Positions 1 through 7,746 of a DNA stretch of 55,342 bases are shown one piece after another (within the stretch, counting starts at the first letter, position 1; every line of letters starts with the position of its first letter). The stretch is from Candidatus Poribacteria bacterium (GTDB lineage Bacteria > Poribacteria > WGA-4E > WGA-3G). The DNA is taken from NCBI GenBank assembly GCA_022394775.1, contig JAGFCB010000161.1, positions 1 to 55,342 on the forward strand, given 5' to 3'. The notes under the pieces were generated by a model, which had not been told where the DNA came from, ran no database searches, and saw only the letters and a list, made by a program, of their open reading frames with translations. A program made the position numbers and the translations under genes.

Positions 1-135
1 GTGTCTTGAGTTTACAACTCGCAATGTTGATGAATGTCATGTGGGAGCTTCCCACTCGAAATGTCACGCACATTAAAACTGTTTTTCAATAAAATGATTT
101 ATGAACCACCCTCAATTAATTGGGCACTCTCAAAC

Positions 136-166
136 AGTCTGAATGCCCATTAAGGTCATTCAGACT
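136..166. repeat. Perfect 10-bp inverted repeat in the first intergenic stretch
   Basis: AGTCTGAATG at 136-145 is matched by its exact reverse complement at 157-166, with an 11-nt spacer. It lies downstream of the gene that ends at 270 on the minus strand, so it could be a transcription end signal. No T-run follows the stem on either strand, so a classic Rho-independent terminator is not supported. I see no gene in positions 1-269. Confidence 0.5.
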
Positions 167-269
167 GGCACAAACTAACAGTTTATGCTACGAATATGTG
201 TGTTATTTTCAGAATTCACTACAACAGAAAAGTGTCTTCTTAATTGTTGATTTTACTATAAAATCCGCC

Positions 270-2174
270 CTACAGAAACGGGTTATTTGCATCGAAATAA
301 TATGCCGGTTCTTCTACGGAAGTCTGACTATCCTTCGTCAAACGGACAGGTGCGGAAAACTGTTCGATAACACCCTTTTGCGCAAGCCATTCGCACGCCA
401 ATTCGAGCGCGAGTTCACGCTTACCGAAATGCATATAGATGTCGGTTATCGTGCGCTCTTCACCCGATTCCTCTAAGAAATCGAGTAAGGGTTTGAACAA
501 TGTCTGTAGGTTATCCTCTAAATACATATCCACCTGTTCAAGTGCATCGCCAAGCATTGCTTTATCTTTCGGCTTATCCAACAGGTCTGTGAAAACAGTG
601 TTGAAAAACTCAGGATTGTGATCAAGGGCTTGATAGATAACCTTCCGTCTCGGAGTCTCACCGTGCATAAGGGCCTCAATACACGCCAATTGTCTGACCA
701 GATATATTAGATAAAGAAACGTGTAATTGTAATCCTGTTTGAGGTGGAACCATTTTTCCGTTTTTGCGAGTATAGTTGTTGCAAAAGCTGCGGCGTTAAG
801 AAGTTGAGAGTGTTTATCCCGTTCACCGACCTGTAGACAAGAAGGGTCTCCAATAGTGAAATTAGCATCTCCATCCGCGGACAACAGACCGTCTCTGGAA
901 AAGAGGACACGACTCTCAGCAAGAATCGAATGAAGTCTACTGCCCTGTAACGTTTGGTCTAACATTTTTTTGTAAGCCCCGCGGGTATGGAGTTGAACCA
1001 GCATCGGAATGCCTTCTTCAATTAACTGATACTGCTTCTGTTTAAACTTCGTACCGTCTCGGAGGATTAAAGTTATATGAACTGCTGTCTTTTCCCAGAC
1101 ATTATCTTCGGCAAGATTGTTGGTAAGGATCGCTGCAACAACGTACATATCCTGCTCAAGTGTTTCTGTTAAACTTTCTACCGCCCGGTGAATCTGTGTG
1201 TGGATATCGCCTTTCAGACGCACTTGATCCTCTTTAACGTCAGTCCCGTCATAATAGTAGGCGGGTTCCTCCACAGCGATTTGGCTCTTCGCGGTGAGTT
1301 TCATCGGTACCGCCACCTGCCTGAGAATACCTTTCCATGTCAGCCATTGGCAGACCAGATCAAGGGATTCTTCACTATCATGCAACCCGCGCCCCAAGTC
1401 GGCGTTCAATTCGGTAATGGTGCGTGGTACTTTCTGTTCAGCAAGATAATCAAGCACAGGTTGGAAGATAAATTGCCGCGCATCGAGGTAGGCGTTAATT
1501 GCATCAAGTGTGCCTTGAATGACCGCTTCATTCTTTTCGCAGTTGATGAGATCTGTATAGACGCGATCAAAGAAGTCAGGGTTATAGCGGAGTGCCGGTT
1601 GAATCACCTCTCGCGCCGGGATTTCATCGTTCAGGAGTACTTCTATCCGTGCTAATTCTTGCACAATATTGAGAAGTGTAAGAAAACAGGTTAGGCAATC
1701 TTTATTGACGTAAAACTGCTTTTCAGCATAGATGAGGTTCGGCAAAGTGCCGGCAACGACGTTGAGCAGTTGGAACTGCTTATCACGGTCCCCGATGTTG
1801 TTGAGGTTTGCGTTCTTATCATACCACTCTTGAATGGAATCATCACGTGAAAAGAGGAGCGTACTGTGCGAGAAATAGGAGTGCATAAAAGACCCCTGTT
1901 GCGCGCTCTCAATATTCTGCTTAAAAGCGTTACGTGGTGTTATATTGGCATGGATGTTTACGCCATTTTCGACGAGCGAAAAGAATGATTGTGTCGGACG
2001 AATTGCATCTCTACCAATGAGTTCAACGTCGAGATCCGATTTTTCCCACACCTGCGCATAAGAAAAACTACCTGCAACAATAGCGGCAAGGATGTACGGG
2101 TCCTTCTGAACCTTTTCGACAAGTGCGTCCACAGCCTCTTGGTACTGCTGTTCAATAGCGTTTTGGGATTGCAT
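270..2174 (-). CDS. Tandemly duplicated nucleotidyltransferase-like protein
   Basis: This 634-residue protein is two copies of one unit of about 310 residues. Copy 1 has a nucleotidyltransferase-type signature: GSFS at residues 35-38 and SDLDV at 46-50, the usual places for the G-S loop and metal-binding Asp pair (Asp47, Asp49). Copy 2 (from about residue 322) keeps the surrounding sequence (VWEK at 359-362, LFSRD, the RDK..QLLN motif, PEFF, RTIT, and the VEEPAYYFD ending) but has lost the G-S and D-x-D residues. The rest of each unit is helical and resembles the C-terminal parts of nucleotidyltransferase-fold proteins. Substrate unknown. The ATG at 2174 has AGGAG 6 nt upstream and a strong promoter (2245-2273). 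I infer that copy 2 is a non-catalytic or regulatory copy. Confidence 0.6.
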   Translation of the reverse strand: MQSQNAIEQQYQEAVDALVEKVQKDPYILAAIVAGSFSYAQVWEKSDLDVELIGRDAIRPTQSFFSLVENGVNIHANITPRNAFKQNIESAQQGSFMHSYFSHSTLLFSRDDSIQEWYDKNANLNNIGDRDKQFQLLNVVAGTLPNLIYAEKQFYVNKDCLTCFLTLLNIVQELARIEVLLNDEIPAREVIQPALRYNPDFFDRVYTDLINCEKNEAVIQGTLDAINAYLDARQFIFQPVLDYLAEQKVPRTITELNADLGRGLHDSEESLDLVCQWLTWKGILRQVAVPMKLTAKSQIAVEEPAYYYDGTDVKEDQVRLKGDIHTQIHRAVESLTETLEQDMYVVAAILTNNLAEDNVWEKTAVHITLILRDGTKFKQKQYQLIEEGIPMLVQLHTRGAYKKMLDQTLQGSRLHSILAESRVLFSRDGLLSADGDANFTIGDPSCLQVGERDKHSQLLNAAAFATTILAKTEKWFHLKQDYNYTFLYLIYLVRQLACIEALMHGETPRRKVIYQALDHNPEFFNTVFTDLLDKPKDKAMLGDALEQVDMYLEDNLQTLFKPLLDFLEESGEERTITDIYMHFGKRELALELACEWLAQKGVIEQFSAPVRLTKDSQTSVEEPAYYFDANNPFL

Positions 2175-2244
2175 TGGATTCTCCTATTTTGATGTAATTT
2201 GAAGCCAAATTTTACGCGAAAAAATAGGGAATTTCTTACTATTA

Positions 2245-2273
2245 ATTATACTATAAATCTGTTAAGAATGCAA
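2245..2273 (-). promoter_or_regulatory. Sigma70-type promoter for the duplicated nucleotidyltransferase gene
   Basis: On the minus strand TTGCAT (2268-2273) and TATAAT (2245-2250) are separated by exactly 17 bases. The -10 box is about 70 bases from the start codon at 2174. Confidence 0.7.
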
Positions 2274-2335
2274 ATAAATTTCACCCGAAATTAAGGTTAT
2301 TTATAGGAACTCAAGTGACCACATTTTTATCCATA

Positions 2336-2461
2336 TAGGACTTACGCAAAAAGCAGTAATTTTGGTATTTTAAACCCCCTAAAGAATCAACGGTATGAAT
2401 GCCTTATGGGCATTCCCCGCCCCTTATCAGGGGGACTTTAAAAGGAAATGCGTAAGTCCTA
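2336..2461. mobile_element. MITE-like element with 13-bp terminal inverted repeats
   Basis: TAGGACTTACGCA at 2336-2348 is matched by its perfect reverse complement at 2449-2461. The 126-bp interior has no coding capacity and shows further partial inverted symmetry (a C-rich and a G-rich stretch inside the ends). Related end sequences occur at 2603-2612, 14616-14628 and 44377-44390. The structure fits a non-autonomous element mobilised in trans, possibly with TA flanks. No transposase gene lies in the window. Confidence 0.6.
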
Positions 2462-2589
2462 ATATATAGTGCTTACAACGGAGGCACTCAATTGTAGGTC
2501 CAAAGGGATTTGAAACTTTGCGAATAAAATGGAAACGAGTCCCTTCAACAGCGAAAAGTCTTCAAATCTGAACACAAATAACGGTTTTC

Positions 2590-2618
2590 TTGAAATAATT
2601 CTGGACTTACGCTAATAT
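2590..2618 (+). promoter_or_regulatory. Possible promoter for the discoidin-domain gene
   Basis: TTGAAA (2590-2595) and TAATAT (2613-2618) have a 17-base spacer. The spacer contains the GGACTTACGC repeat-end motif, so the promoter may be partly built from a repeat. It lies about 315 bases before the ATG at 2934, so its link to that gene is uncertain. Confidence 0.4.
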
Positions 2619-2933
2619 ATACAATAAGTATTACCTCAGAAACGGAAGAATGTGCAATGAAGGGAATTAACTGACAATCCCACTGCTTTAGCTTTGGGTC
2701 CAACCAGCGTCCTTTAATAAGTATTTGAGACAAGCATGGAGCGACAGTGTAATGCGAAATAACGCCAATACGAACCGAAGTCCACACGTTAACGAACGTC
2801 TACTGGCACCGTCTCTGTCGAGTGGAGTGCCGATAGTAAAACTTGGCGGATTCCATAGAGGAACAAGCTGCGGTAAACATCATCGCCCGAGACGCTATCT
2901 TATCAACTATAGAGAACGCTCAGAGGAAACATC

Positions 2934-3806
2934 ATGACGAAAACAGATAATCTCGCGGTAGGACATACCGAGAGTCTAAACGCTTGTGGAGCAAATGTAA
3001 GACCTCACAATCCGTCAGCAACTTCTGTTGGTATGGCAGGGAGGCGATCTGTGAAGAAGCAAGAATCCCACTCCTTTAGGTGTGGGAGTGTCAAATGGAT
3101 AAAATATTGGGGGATTGCGGTGGTAGTAGCAGTGCTAATAAGCATACCTGCCGTCTTCGCAGTCCACGACGAAGCCAAGGGACCTGAAAAGTTCGGACGC
3201 TACGAATTCAAGGAACAAGACATCAAAGCGGCAACAGATGAATGTGATGCCGGTGGTGCGGCGGGACCTGAATTCGTGCCAACAGTCCGAGACGATGAAC
3301 CGAACTTGGCACTCCTCAAGGATGCGAAACCAGAAGCCTCCTCGCAATTAGAGGGATGGTGTCCTCGTAGACACTGTGTCGAATATCTCAATGACGGTTT
3401 TTATAACAACTGTCGGAGTTGGATCATCGGTGCAATACCGGGTTGGGCACAGATTGATATGGGTGATGTCGCGAATGTGAACCGTATCTATTTCGCGAGC
3501 GATCATGCCCAAAATTTCCAGGACCGGAAAGCGGCTGATTTTGATATTCTCGTCGCAACTACCAAAGCAGATCCAGATTCCGAAGCGAACACATGGACAA
3601 AGGTTTACACGCACAAGGGAGACCCTATTAGCGAGACGACCGAGTTCACCTTCAAAGATGTAGAAGCACGGTGGTTGCGCCTTCACATTCGCGCCGACGG
3701 TGGGGCACGCGTTGATGAAATCGAGATTTATGGCGGAAGGGATCCGATGGCTGTTGAACCGGACGCAAAACTCACCACAACATGGGGCGAGCTAAAAACA
3801 GAGTAA
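2934..3806 (+). CDS. Exported or membrane-anchored F5/8 type C (discoidin) domain protein with C-terminal tail
   Basis: 290 residues. A basic N-terminus of about 58 residues precedes a hydrophobic segment at about 59-76, so the product is exported or tethered through the inner membrane. Residues about 124-268 look like a discoidin (F5/8 type C, carbohydrate-binding-like) domain: N-x-A start, WAQIDMG, the RWLRLHIR strand and a VDEIEIYGG end. The last 19 residues form the VEPxxKLxTTWGELK tail shared with five other secreted proteins here. The ATG at 2934 has GAGG 7 nt upstream; Met34 is an alternative start that would give a shorter N-terminus. It is followed by three tail-bearing paralogues and probably belongs to the same cell-surface functional group. 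No catalytic residues are recognised. Confidence 0.7.
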   Translation: MTKTDNLAVGHTESLNACGANVRPHNPSATSVGMAGRRSVKKQESHSFRCGSVKWIKYWGIAVVVAVLISIPAVFAVHDEAKGPEKFGRYEFKEQDIKAATDECDAGGAAGPEFVPTVRDDEPNLALLKDAKPEASSQLEGWCPRRHCVEYLNDGFYNNCRSWIIGAIPGWAQIDMGDVANVNRIYFASDHAQNFQDRKAADFDILVATTKADPDSEANTWTKVYTHKGDPISETTEFTFKDVEARWLRLHIRADGGARVDEIEIYGGRDPMAVEPDAKLTTTWGELKTE

Positions 3807-3817
3807 TGCTGTTTACT

Positions 3818-3844
3818 GCAGGTGAGGTTTTAAACCTCGCCTGC
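3818..3844. repeat. 27-bp palindromic hairpin with one G-T wobble
   Basis: Arms of 13 bases (3818-3830 and 3832-3844) are complementary apart from one G-T position. They sit between the discoidin gene and the first LamG-like gene. No T-run follows, so it is more likely a dispersed palindromic repeat or processing site than an intrinsic terminator. Confidence 0.5.
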
Positions 3845-3892
3845 GAAAGCAAGGCATACCTCAACTAAGTAAAAAAAATGGAATATCCCCTT

Positions 3893-4630
3893 ATGAAAAC
3901 CTCCATACGGCAGATAACGCTCATTGTTATACTGACGCTGTGCGTCAGTATTGGTTATGCGGACATCCTATTTCAAGACGACTTTGAAAGTGGCAAAATC
4001 GATGCCGGGAAATGGACACCACAGGCCAGTTGGGTCATTGAAAACAATGACGACAAGCACGATGCGCTCGGCAAAAAAGTCCTTGATGTTTGGGGCGGTG
4101 GTGTCGGTCTCAGCACTGACGATCTCCCGGAAGAATTTGACTATTACGCCGATTTCAAAACTATGGAAGGTGGCTTAACAGGCTTCGTCTTCCACGGAAA
4201 AGATGGCAATAATATCTATATGCACCAAGTTTCTACCGCAGGTTCCGGTCATACACCACAGCATATTCGGTGGCACCGGAGAGTTGGCGGTGGATGGGCG
4301 GTGGAACCCGGTGCTTTTGAGGACAAAGAGAATCGTGACCAAAATGTCTGGTATCGCGTCAAGTTTGAGATACGCAAAAACTACAAGTTTAAGGCATATC
4401 TCGGCGATGTCGGCGCGGAAGACGCAGACCTCACACTTGTCAGTGAGTGGACTGACGGTCAGAAATCGTTTGAAAAAGGAAAGATAGGGTTTCGGATGAG
4501 CGGTGGCAACCGGGCAGGTGAGCATGCACAGTACGATAACATCGTCGTTGCTACACCCGGATTCGACATCTTTCCTGTTGAACCGAGAGATAAACTCGCC
4601 GCAACATGGGGCAAACTAAAACTCAAATGA
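3893..4630 (+). CDS. Secreted LamG/DUF1080-like beta-sandwich protein, paralogue 1
   Basis: Starting at the ATG at 3893, the product has 245 residues: a signal peptide ending in a YADIL-like site, then a domain beginning FQDDFESG and containing WGGGVGLS, FDYYADF, FVFHGKDGN, YMHQVSTAGSG, QNVWYRVKFE and GKIGFRM. This strand pattern fits concanavalin A-like sandwiches such as LamG or DUF1080 domains, which often bind or process sugars. No catalytic acid is obvious. The protein ends with PVEPRDKLAATWGKLK. An upstream ATG at 3878 is possible, but the aligned paralogue at 5541 supports the later start. The stop codon overlaps the next start (ATGA at 4627-4630), so the two are probably translationally coupled. 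Confidence 0.7.
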   Translation: MKTSIRQITLIVILTLCVSIGYADILFQDDFESGKIDAGKWTPQASWVIENNDDKHDALGKKVLDVWGGGVGLSTDDLPEEFDYYADFKTMEGGLTGFVFHGKDGNNIYMHQVSTAGSGHTPQHIRWHRRVGGGWAVEPGAFEDKENRDQNVWYRVKFEIRKNYKFKAYLGDVGAEDADLTLVSEWTDGQKSFEKGKIGFRMSGGNRAGEHAQYDNIVVATPGFDIFPVEPRDKLAATWGKLKLK

Positions 4631-5403
4631 CTGCCAATAAATTCTTCTCACTATCCGTTCTCATCAAAGGATTGGAAATACAATCTGTTATCTTTCTGAT
4701 TCTTATCCTGTGTGTTAGCACGACTTCTGCTGAGATTCTGTTTCACGACGATTTTGAGCGTCTGGAGGTTGGTCGCACCAAATGGGTGCCAGTAGGCAGT
4801 TGGGGACTTGAGGAAAATGATACCCGACATAAGGTGCTCGGAAGGCGAGTACTTGACGCTTGGGGCGGTGGTGCGGGGCTGACGCTTACCGATTTCCCCG
4901 AAGAATTTGATTACTACGCCGATTTCAATGCGAAAAACGGGGGTTCATTGGGATTCGTTTTCCACGCGAAAAACAACAAGTACTTCTACATGCACGAGAT
5001 TTCAACTGCTGGTTCTAAGCACGCACCACAACACATCGGATGGCATATAAACCTTGAGGACAATTGGTCGGTCGAAAGAACGCCTTTTGCAGACGAAAAA
5101 AAACGTAAGCAGAATGTTTGGTACCGTGTTAAGTTTGTGGTGCGCAAAAACTACGAATTTAAGGCGTACTTTGGTAAAGTTGGTGCGAAATGGAATAACC
5201 TCGTTTTTGTGGGTGAATGGCGCGATAGTGACAAAACATACGAAACCGGTAAAATCGGTTTCTACACGCGGGGCGGTAATCGGGGGGCCGCCGCTCATCA
5301 CGCGCAATTTGATAACATTTTCGTTACAACCCCAGAATTTAACATTTTTCCCGTTGAACCGAAAGACAAACTCGCGGTAACGTGGGGAAAACTGAAGAAA
5401 TAG
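4627..5403 (+). CDS. Secreted LamG/DUF1080-like beta-sandwich protein, paralogue 2
   Basis: From ATG 4627, in a 4-base ATGA overlap with the previous stop, the product has 258 residues. A longer N-terminus than its neighbours precedes a hydrophobic signal segment and then FHDDFE, WGGGAGL, FDYYADF, FVFHAKN, YMHEISTAGS, QNVWYRVKF and GKIGFYTRGG. It is clearly homologous to the genes at 3893 and 5541 but the most diverged, with several Lys-rich loops. The C-terminus is PVEPKDKLAVTWGKLKK. An in-frame ATG at 4606 lies inside the previous gene's tail codons and is less likely. The job of this protein is unknown; a surface carbohydrate-binding role is an inference from fold. Confidence 0.7.
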   Translation: MTANKFFSLSVLIKGLEIQSVIFLILILCVSTTSAEILFHDDFERLEVGRTKWVPVGSWGLEENDTRHKVLGRRVLDAWGGGAGLTLTDFPEEFDYYADFNAKNGGSLGFVFHAKNNKYFYMHEISTAGSKHAPQHIGWHINLEDNWSVERTPFADEKKRKQNVWYRVKFVVRKNYEFKAYFGKVGAKWNNLVFVGEWRDSDKTYETGKIGFYTRGGNRGAAAHHAQFDNIFVTTPEFNIFPVEPKDKLAVTWGKLKK

Positions 5404-5435
5404 CACATAAAACTAACTGTTTAATACCAATTTTC

Positions 5436-5515
5436 GTGCAGCGCACTGCATCTTAATATGGACGTACAAACAACGTCCTACAGTGCGGCGCACATAAACG
5501 AGGCAAAAATGCCTC
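5436..5515. repeat. Nested inverted repeats upstream of the third LamG-like gene
   Basis: 13-base arms at 5436-5448 and 5481-5493 pair with one mismatch. Between them GGACG and CGTCC form a smaller stem, and GAGGCA/TGCCTC form a second hairpin ending at 5515. This is the only gap between paralogues 2 and 3, so it may be a processing or attenuation site, or a repeat insertion. Confidence 0.4.
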
Positions 5516-5540
5516 AAAATAAAAAAGGAGAAAGATAAAG

Positions 5541-6260
5541 ATGCGATACACACTCTTTTTAATGTTGACGCTGTGTGTTGGGATCGTTTCCGCCGACGTT
5601 CTGTTTGAAGACGATTTTGAGAGCGGAAACATTGACGATGCCAAATGGGCGGCACAAGGTACGTGGTTGATTGAGGATAATGCCGAAGGCCACGATGTGC
5701 TTGGCGAAAAAGTGCTTGATATTTGGGGCGGTGAGGTCGGCCTCAGTGTTGATGATTTCCCGGAAGATTTCGACTATTATGCTGATTTCAGAACCATGGA
5801 TGCTGGACTTACAGGTTTTGTCTTCCACGGCACAGACGGCAATAATATCTACATGCACCAAGTCTCAACCGCAGGTTCTGGACATACACCACAGCATATT
5901 CGGTGGCACAGAAGGATCGGCGGCGCATGGGCAGCAGAACCGGGTGCTTTTGAAGATGGTGTAGACCGAGAGCAGAATGTCTGGTACCGTATCAAGTTTG
6001 AAGTGCGGAAATACGACTTCAAAGCATATATCGGACCCGTCGGTGGTGGCGTAGATGATCTGACGCTCGTAAGTGAATGGACAGATTCCGAGAGCGCACA
6101 CTCCGAAGGAAAAATCGGTTTCCGTATGGGCGGTGGCGATAGATCCGGTGAACACGCACAATACGATAACGTCATCGTCGTCACACCTAACTTTAATCCA
6201 ACACCTGTTGAACCGAAAGGGAAACTCGCGGTAACGTGGGGCAACCTCAAAACACAATGA
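5541..6260 (+). CDS. Secreted LamG/DUF1080-like beta-sandwich protein, paralogue 3
   Basis: 239 residues. The short signal peptide (first 19 residues, ending in SADVLF) is followed by the same domain as paralogue 1: FEDDFESG, WGGEVGLS, FDYYADF, FVFHGTDGN, YMHQVSTAGSG, QNVWYRIKFE and GKIGFRMGGG. It is closest to the gene at 3893, so the set arose by tandem duplication. AAGGAGA precedes the ATG at good spacing. The protein ends with PVEPKGKLAVTWGNLK. The stop overlaps the start of the following oxidoreductase by ATGA (6257-6260), suggesting co-translation of a secreted binding protein with a sugar-type dehydrogenase. Confidence 0.75.
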   Translation: MRYTLFLMLTLCVGIVSADVLFEDDFESGNIDDAKWAAQGTWLIEDNAEGHDVLGEKVLDIWGGEVGLSVDDFPEDFDYYADFRTMDAGLTGFVFHGTDGNNIYMHQVSTAGSGHTPQHIRWHRRIGGAWAAEPGAFEDGVDREQNVWYRIKFEVRKYDFKAYIGPVGGGVDDLTLVSEWTDSESAHSEGKIGFRMGGGDRSGEHAQYDNVIVVTPNFNPTPVEPKGKLAVTWGNLKTQ

Positions 6261-7267
6261 ACTCTCAAAAACCGTTAGCAATCGGCATCATCGGTGCTGG
6301 TAGTATGGGCGGACATCATCACAACGCGGTAACCAACTATGGCAGCAGCGTCGTTGCAATCCATGATGTGCGACTTGAGGCTGCGCGCGAACTTGCTAAG
6401 CGTGCCGATGGCGCATTCGCGACTACCGCATTGGATGCCTTTTTCGACGTAGAAATGGATGGGGTGGTCATCACAACGCCACCCCCCATTCGCTTTGAAC
6501 CCATCCAGATGGCGTGTGATCGCGGCATTCACTTGATGATCGAGAAACCGCCTGCGCTGAATATGGCTGAAGGTAGAAAGTGCCTCGCATGCATCGAGAA
6601 AGCGGATGTCATCGCAGCTGTCGGATTCCAACTCCGTTATCACCCACTCTATGAACGGCTGAAAGCGTTAATCGCCACAGAGACAGTGCATCTCGTCCGA
6701 ACGGTATGCACCGTTGACTATTACCTTAGCTTCAGGATGTCGCCGTGGTTCCTGCAATCTGAAATAAGTGGGGGTCCCTTGCCCGAACAGGCGGTGCATG
6801 TCTTAGATTGTGCACGGTTTGTTATGGGGAACCCAAAACCGGTGCAGGCACATGCGCTGGCTATTAAAAATATGGCGTTGGATCGCACCGAATTTGATGC
6901 AGAAAACGCTATCCAGATGACTTACCAATTGGACAACGGCGTTTTCGGGACACACATGAATCACTGTGGCACCGAAAAATTCAGTTTTGAGGTTGAGGTC
7001 GTCGGACCGCATTTACGGTTACACGCGCATATGACAGATAATGCTATTCGTGGATACCTTAACGGTGAAACTATTAATGAATCGCCGGGCTCCCAAAATA
7101 GTTTAGGCTTAGACAAAACTGGGGCATGGCTGCACGCCATCGAAACAGGCGATCGGGAACTTATTCGCTCACCTTTTGCGGATGGCGTTCAGACGCTCGC
7201 ACTGATTGATGCTGCTGTTCAGAGTCGGGACACCGGTAGATTTATTAACGTGGCAGAATTGAATTAG
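6257..7267 (+). CDS. Gfo/Idh/MocA family NAD(P)-dependent oxidoreductase
   Basis: 336 residues from the ATG at 6257. An N-terminal Rossmann fold has G-x-G-x-x-G (IIGAGSMGG, Gly13/15/18), and residues 95-98 are I-E-K-P, the catalytic EKP motif of the family. The second half is the usual alpha/beta oxidoreductase domain. Members oxidise or reduce sugars, inositol, bile pigments or related compounds; the substrate cannot be read here. An in-frame ATG at 6236 falls inside the tail codons of the upstream gene and is rejected because the 4-base ATGA overlap at 6257 matches the arrangement at 4627. Cytoplasmic. Confidence 0.85.
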   Translation: MNSQKPLAIGIIGAGSMGGHHHNAVTNYGSSVVAIHDVRLEAARELAKRADGAFATTALDAFFDVEMDGVVITTPPPIRFEPIQMACDRGIHLMIEKPPALNMAEGRKCLACIEKADVIAAVGFQLRYHPLYERLKALIATETVHLVRTVCTVDYYLSFRMSPWFLQSEISGGPLPEQAVHVLDCARFVMGNPKPVQAHALAIKNMALDRTEFDAENAIQMTYQLDNGVFGTHMNHCGTEKFSFEVEVVGPHLRLHAHMTDNAIRGYLNGETINESPGSQNSLGLDKTGAWLHAIETGDRELIRSPFADGVQTLALIDAAVQSRDTGRFINVAELN

Positions 7268-7360
7268 AAAAACGCGAAACTTGGAATGAAGTGAAAACGG
7301 ATAGACGGAAAGACACCTGAAACTCCAAATCACTTCACCCAACCGCAAGGAAATTAGAAA

Positions 7361-7699
7361 ATGATTGATTGGATCTATTTTCGGAACAGCTGAACTTCAT
7401 GCAAAAAAGTGCAAGAGTTTCTTGACACACGCAACCTACAAGCAGAAAACCGTACCGATGCCCGAAAAGAAAAATTGGAAGCTGCAGCGATATGGGATTT
7501 AATGGGCAATGCGAAACAGATCGTCGTCGCGAAGGGGAAACGTTTGGAGACTTTCGTACCAACTGAAGATACGCAAGCGTCGATCCTAAACGCCGTGGTT
7601 GGACGAAGCGGTAGCCTGCGTGCACCTACAATTCAGAGCGGTGATATCTTCTTTGTCGGTTATAACGATACGCTCTATGAGACTGCACCTTTCGCTTAA
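7361..7699 (+). CDS. Probable selenoprotein: ArsC/Spx-like thioredoxin-fold protein with UxxC motif
   Basis: The frame starts at ATG 7361, with AAGGA nine bases before it, and runs to the TAA at 7697-7699, interrupted once by TGA at 7391-7393 (codon 11). Reading that UGA as selenocysteine gives 112 residues beginning MIDWIYFRNS, then U-T-S-C-K-K: a strand followed by a U-x-x-C redox motif at the start of a helix, as in thioredoxin folds. Later features fit ArsC/Spx-like proteins: DARKEKL, a VVVAKGK-type strand (IVVAKGK), the LRAPTI segment (probable cis-proline) and VGYN. A hairpin fitting the bacterial SECIS rules begins 15 bases after the UGA. Without readthrough, only a 96-residue GTG-started fragment lacking the first strand and active site would be made. 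It could instead be a Cys-to-stop mutation, but the clean frame, RBS and hairpin argue against that. selA/selB are not in the window. Confidence 0.75.
7409..7428 (+). promoter_or_regulatory. Candidate bacterial SECIS hairpin
   Basis: Immediately downstream of the UGA codon at 7391, GUG-C-AAGA pairs with UCUU-G-(A)-CAC: eight base pairs with one bulged A, closed by a three-base loop G-U-U. The loop starts 24 bases after the UGA, and its first base is G. Known bacterial SECIS elements are stem-loops inside the coding region, about 16-37 bases from the UGA, with a conserved G at the start of the apical loop, so all three criteria are met. Found by eye; not folded computationally. Confidence 0.65.
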
Positions 7700-7746
7700 A
7701 ATTCTTGAAGCGGATAGGGAAACTTAACGATTTTAGGAAAAAATCG

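Larger units (their letters stand above)
2175..2933. other. Gene-poor intergenic region with mobile-type repeat
   Basis: This 759-base stretch separates two divergent genes. It holds the promoter of the upstream minus-strand gene, a 126-bp element with 13-bp inverted ends (2336-2461), another copy of the same end motif (2603-2612) and a possible plus-strand promoter (2590-2618). A short open frame at 2725-2937 has unremarkable composition, no recognisable motif and no convincing ribosome binding site, so I do not call it. Confidence 0.6.

Noticed and set aside
120..476. Plus-strand open frame of 118 residues at the window start
   Set aside because: It runs antisense into the end of the nucleotidyltransferase-like gene and has no ribosome site or motif.
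2725..2937. Plus-strand open frame of 70 residues before the discoidin gene
   Set aside because: Arg/Ser-rich composition without a domain, no ribosome site, and it overlaps the well-supported start at 2934.
2934..6260. PEP-CTERM, LPXTG or type IX C-terminal signal reading of the shared tail
   Set aside because: No hydrophobic helix, no basic end cluster and no LPXTG; the length and pattern do not fit type IX domains.
7409..7699. The redox protein as a short GTG-started gene
   Set aside because: It lacks a ribosome site and would miss the first strand and the U-x-x-C motif; the ATG at 7361 with readthrough of UGA explains the sequence better.
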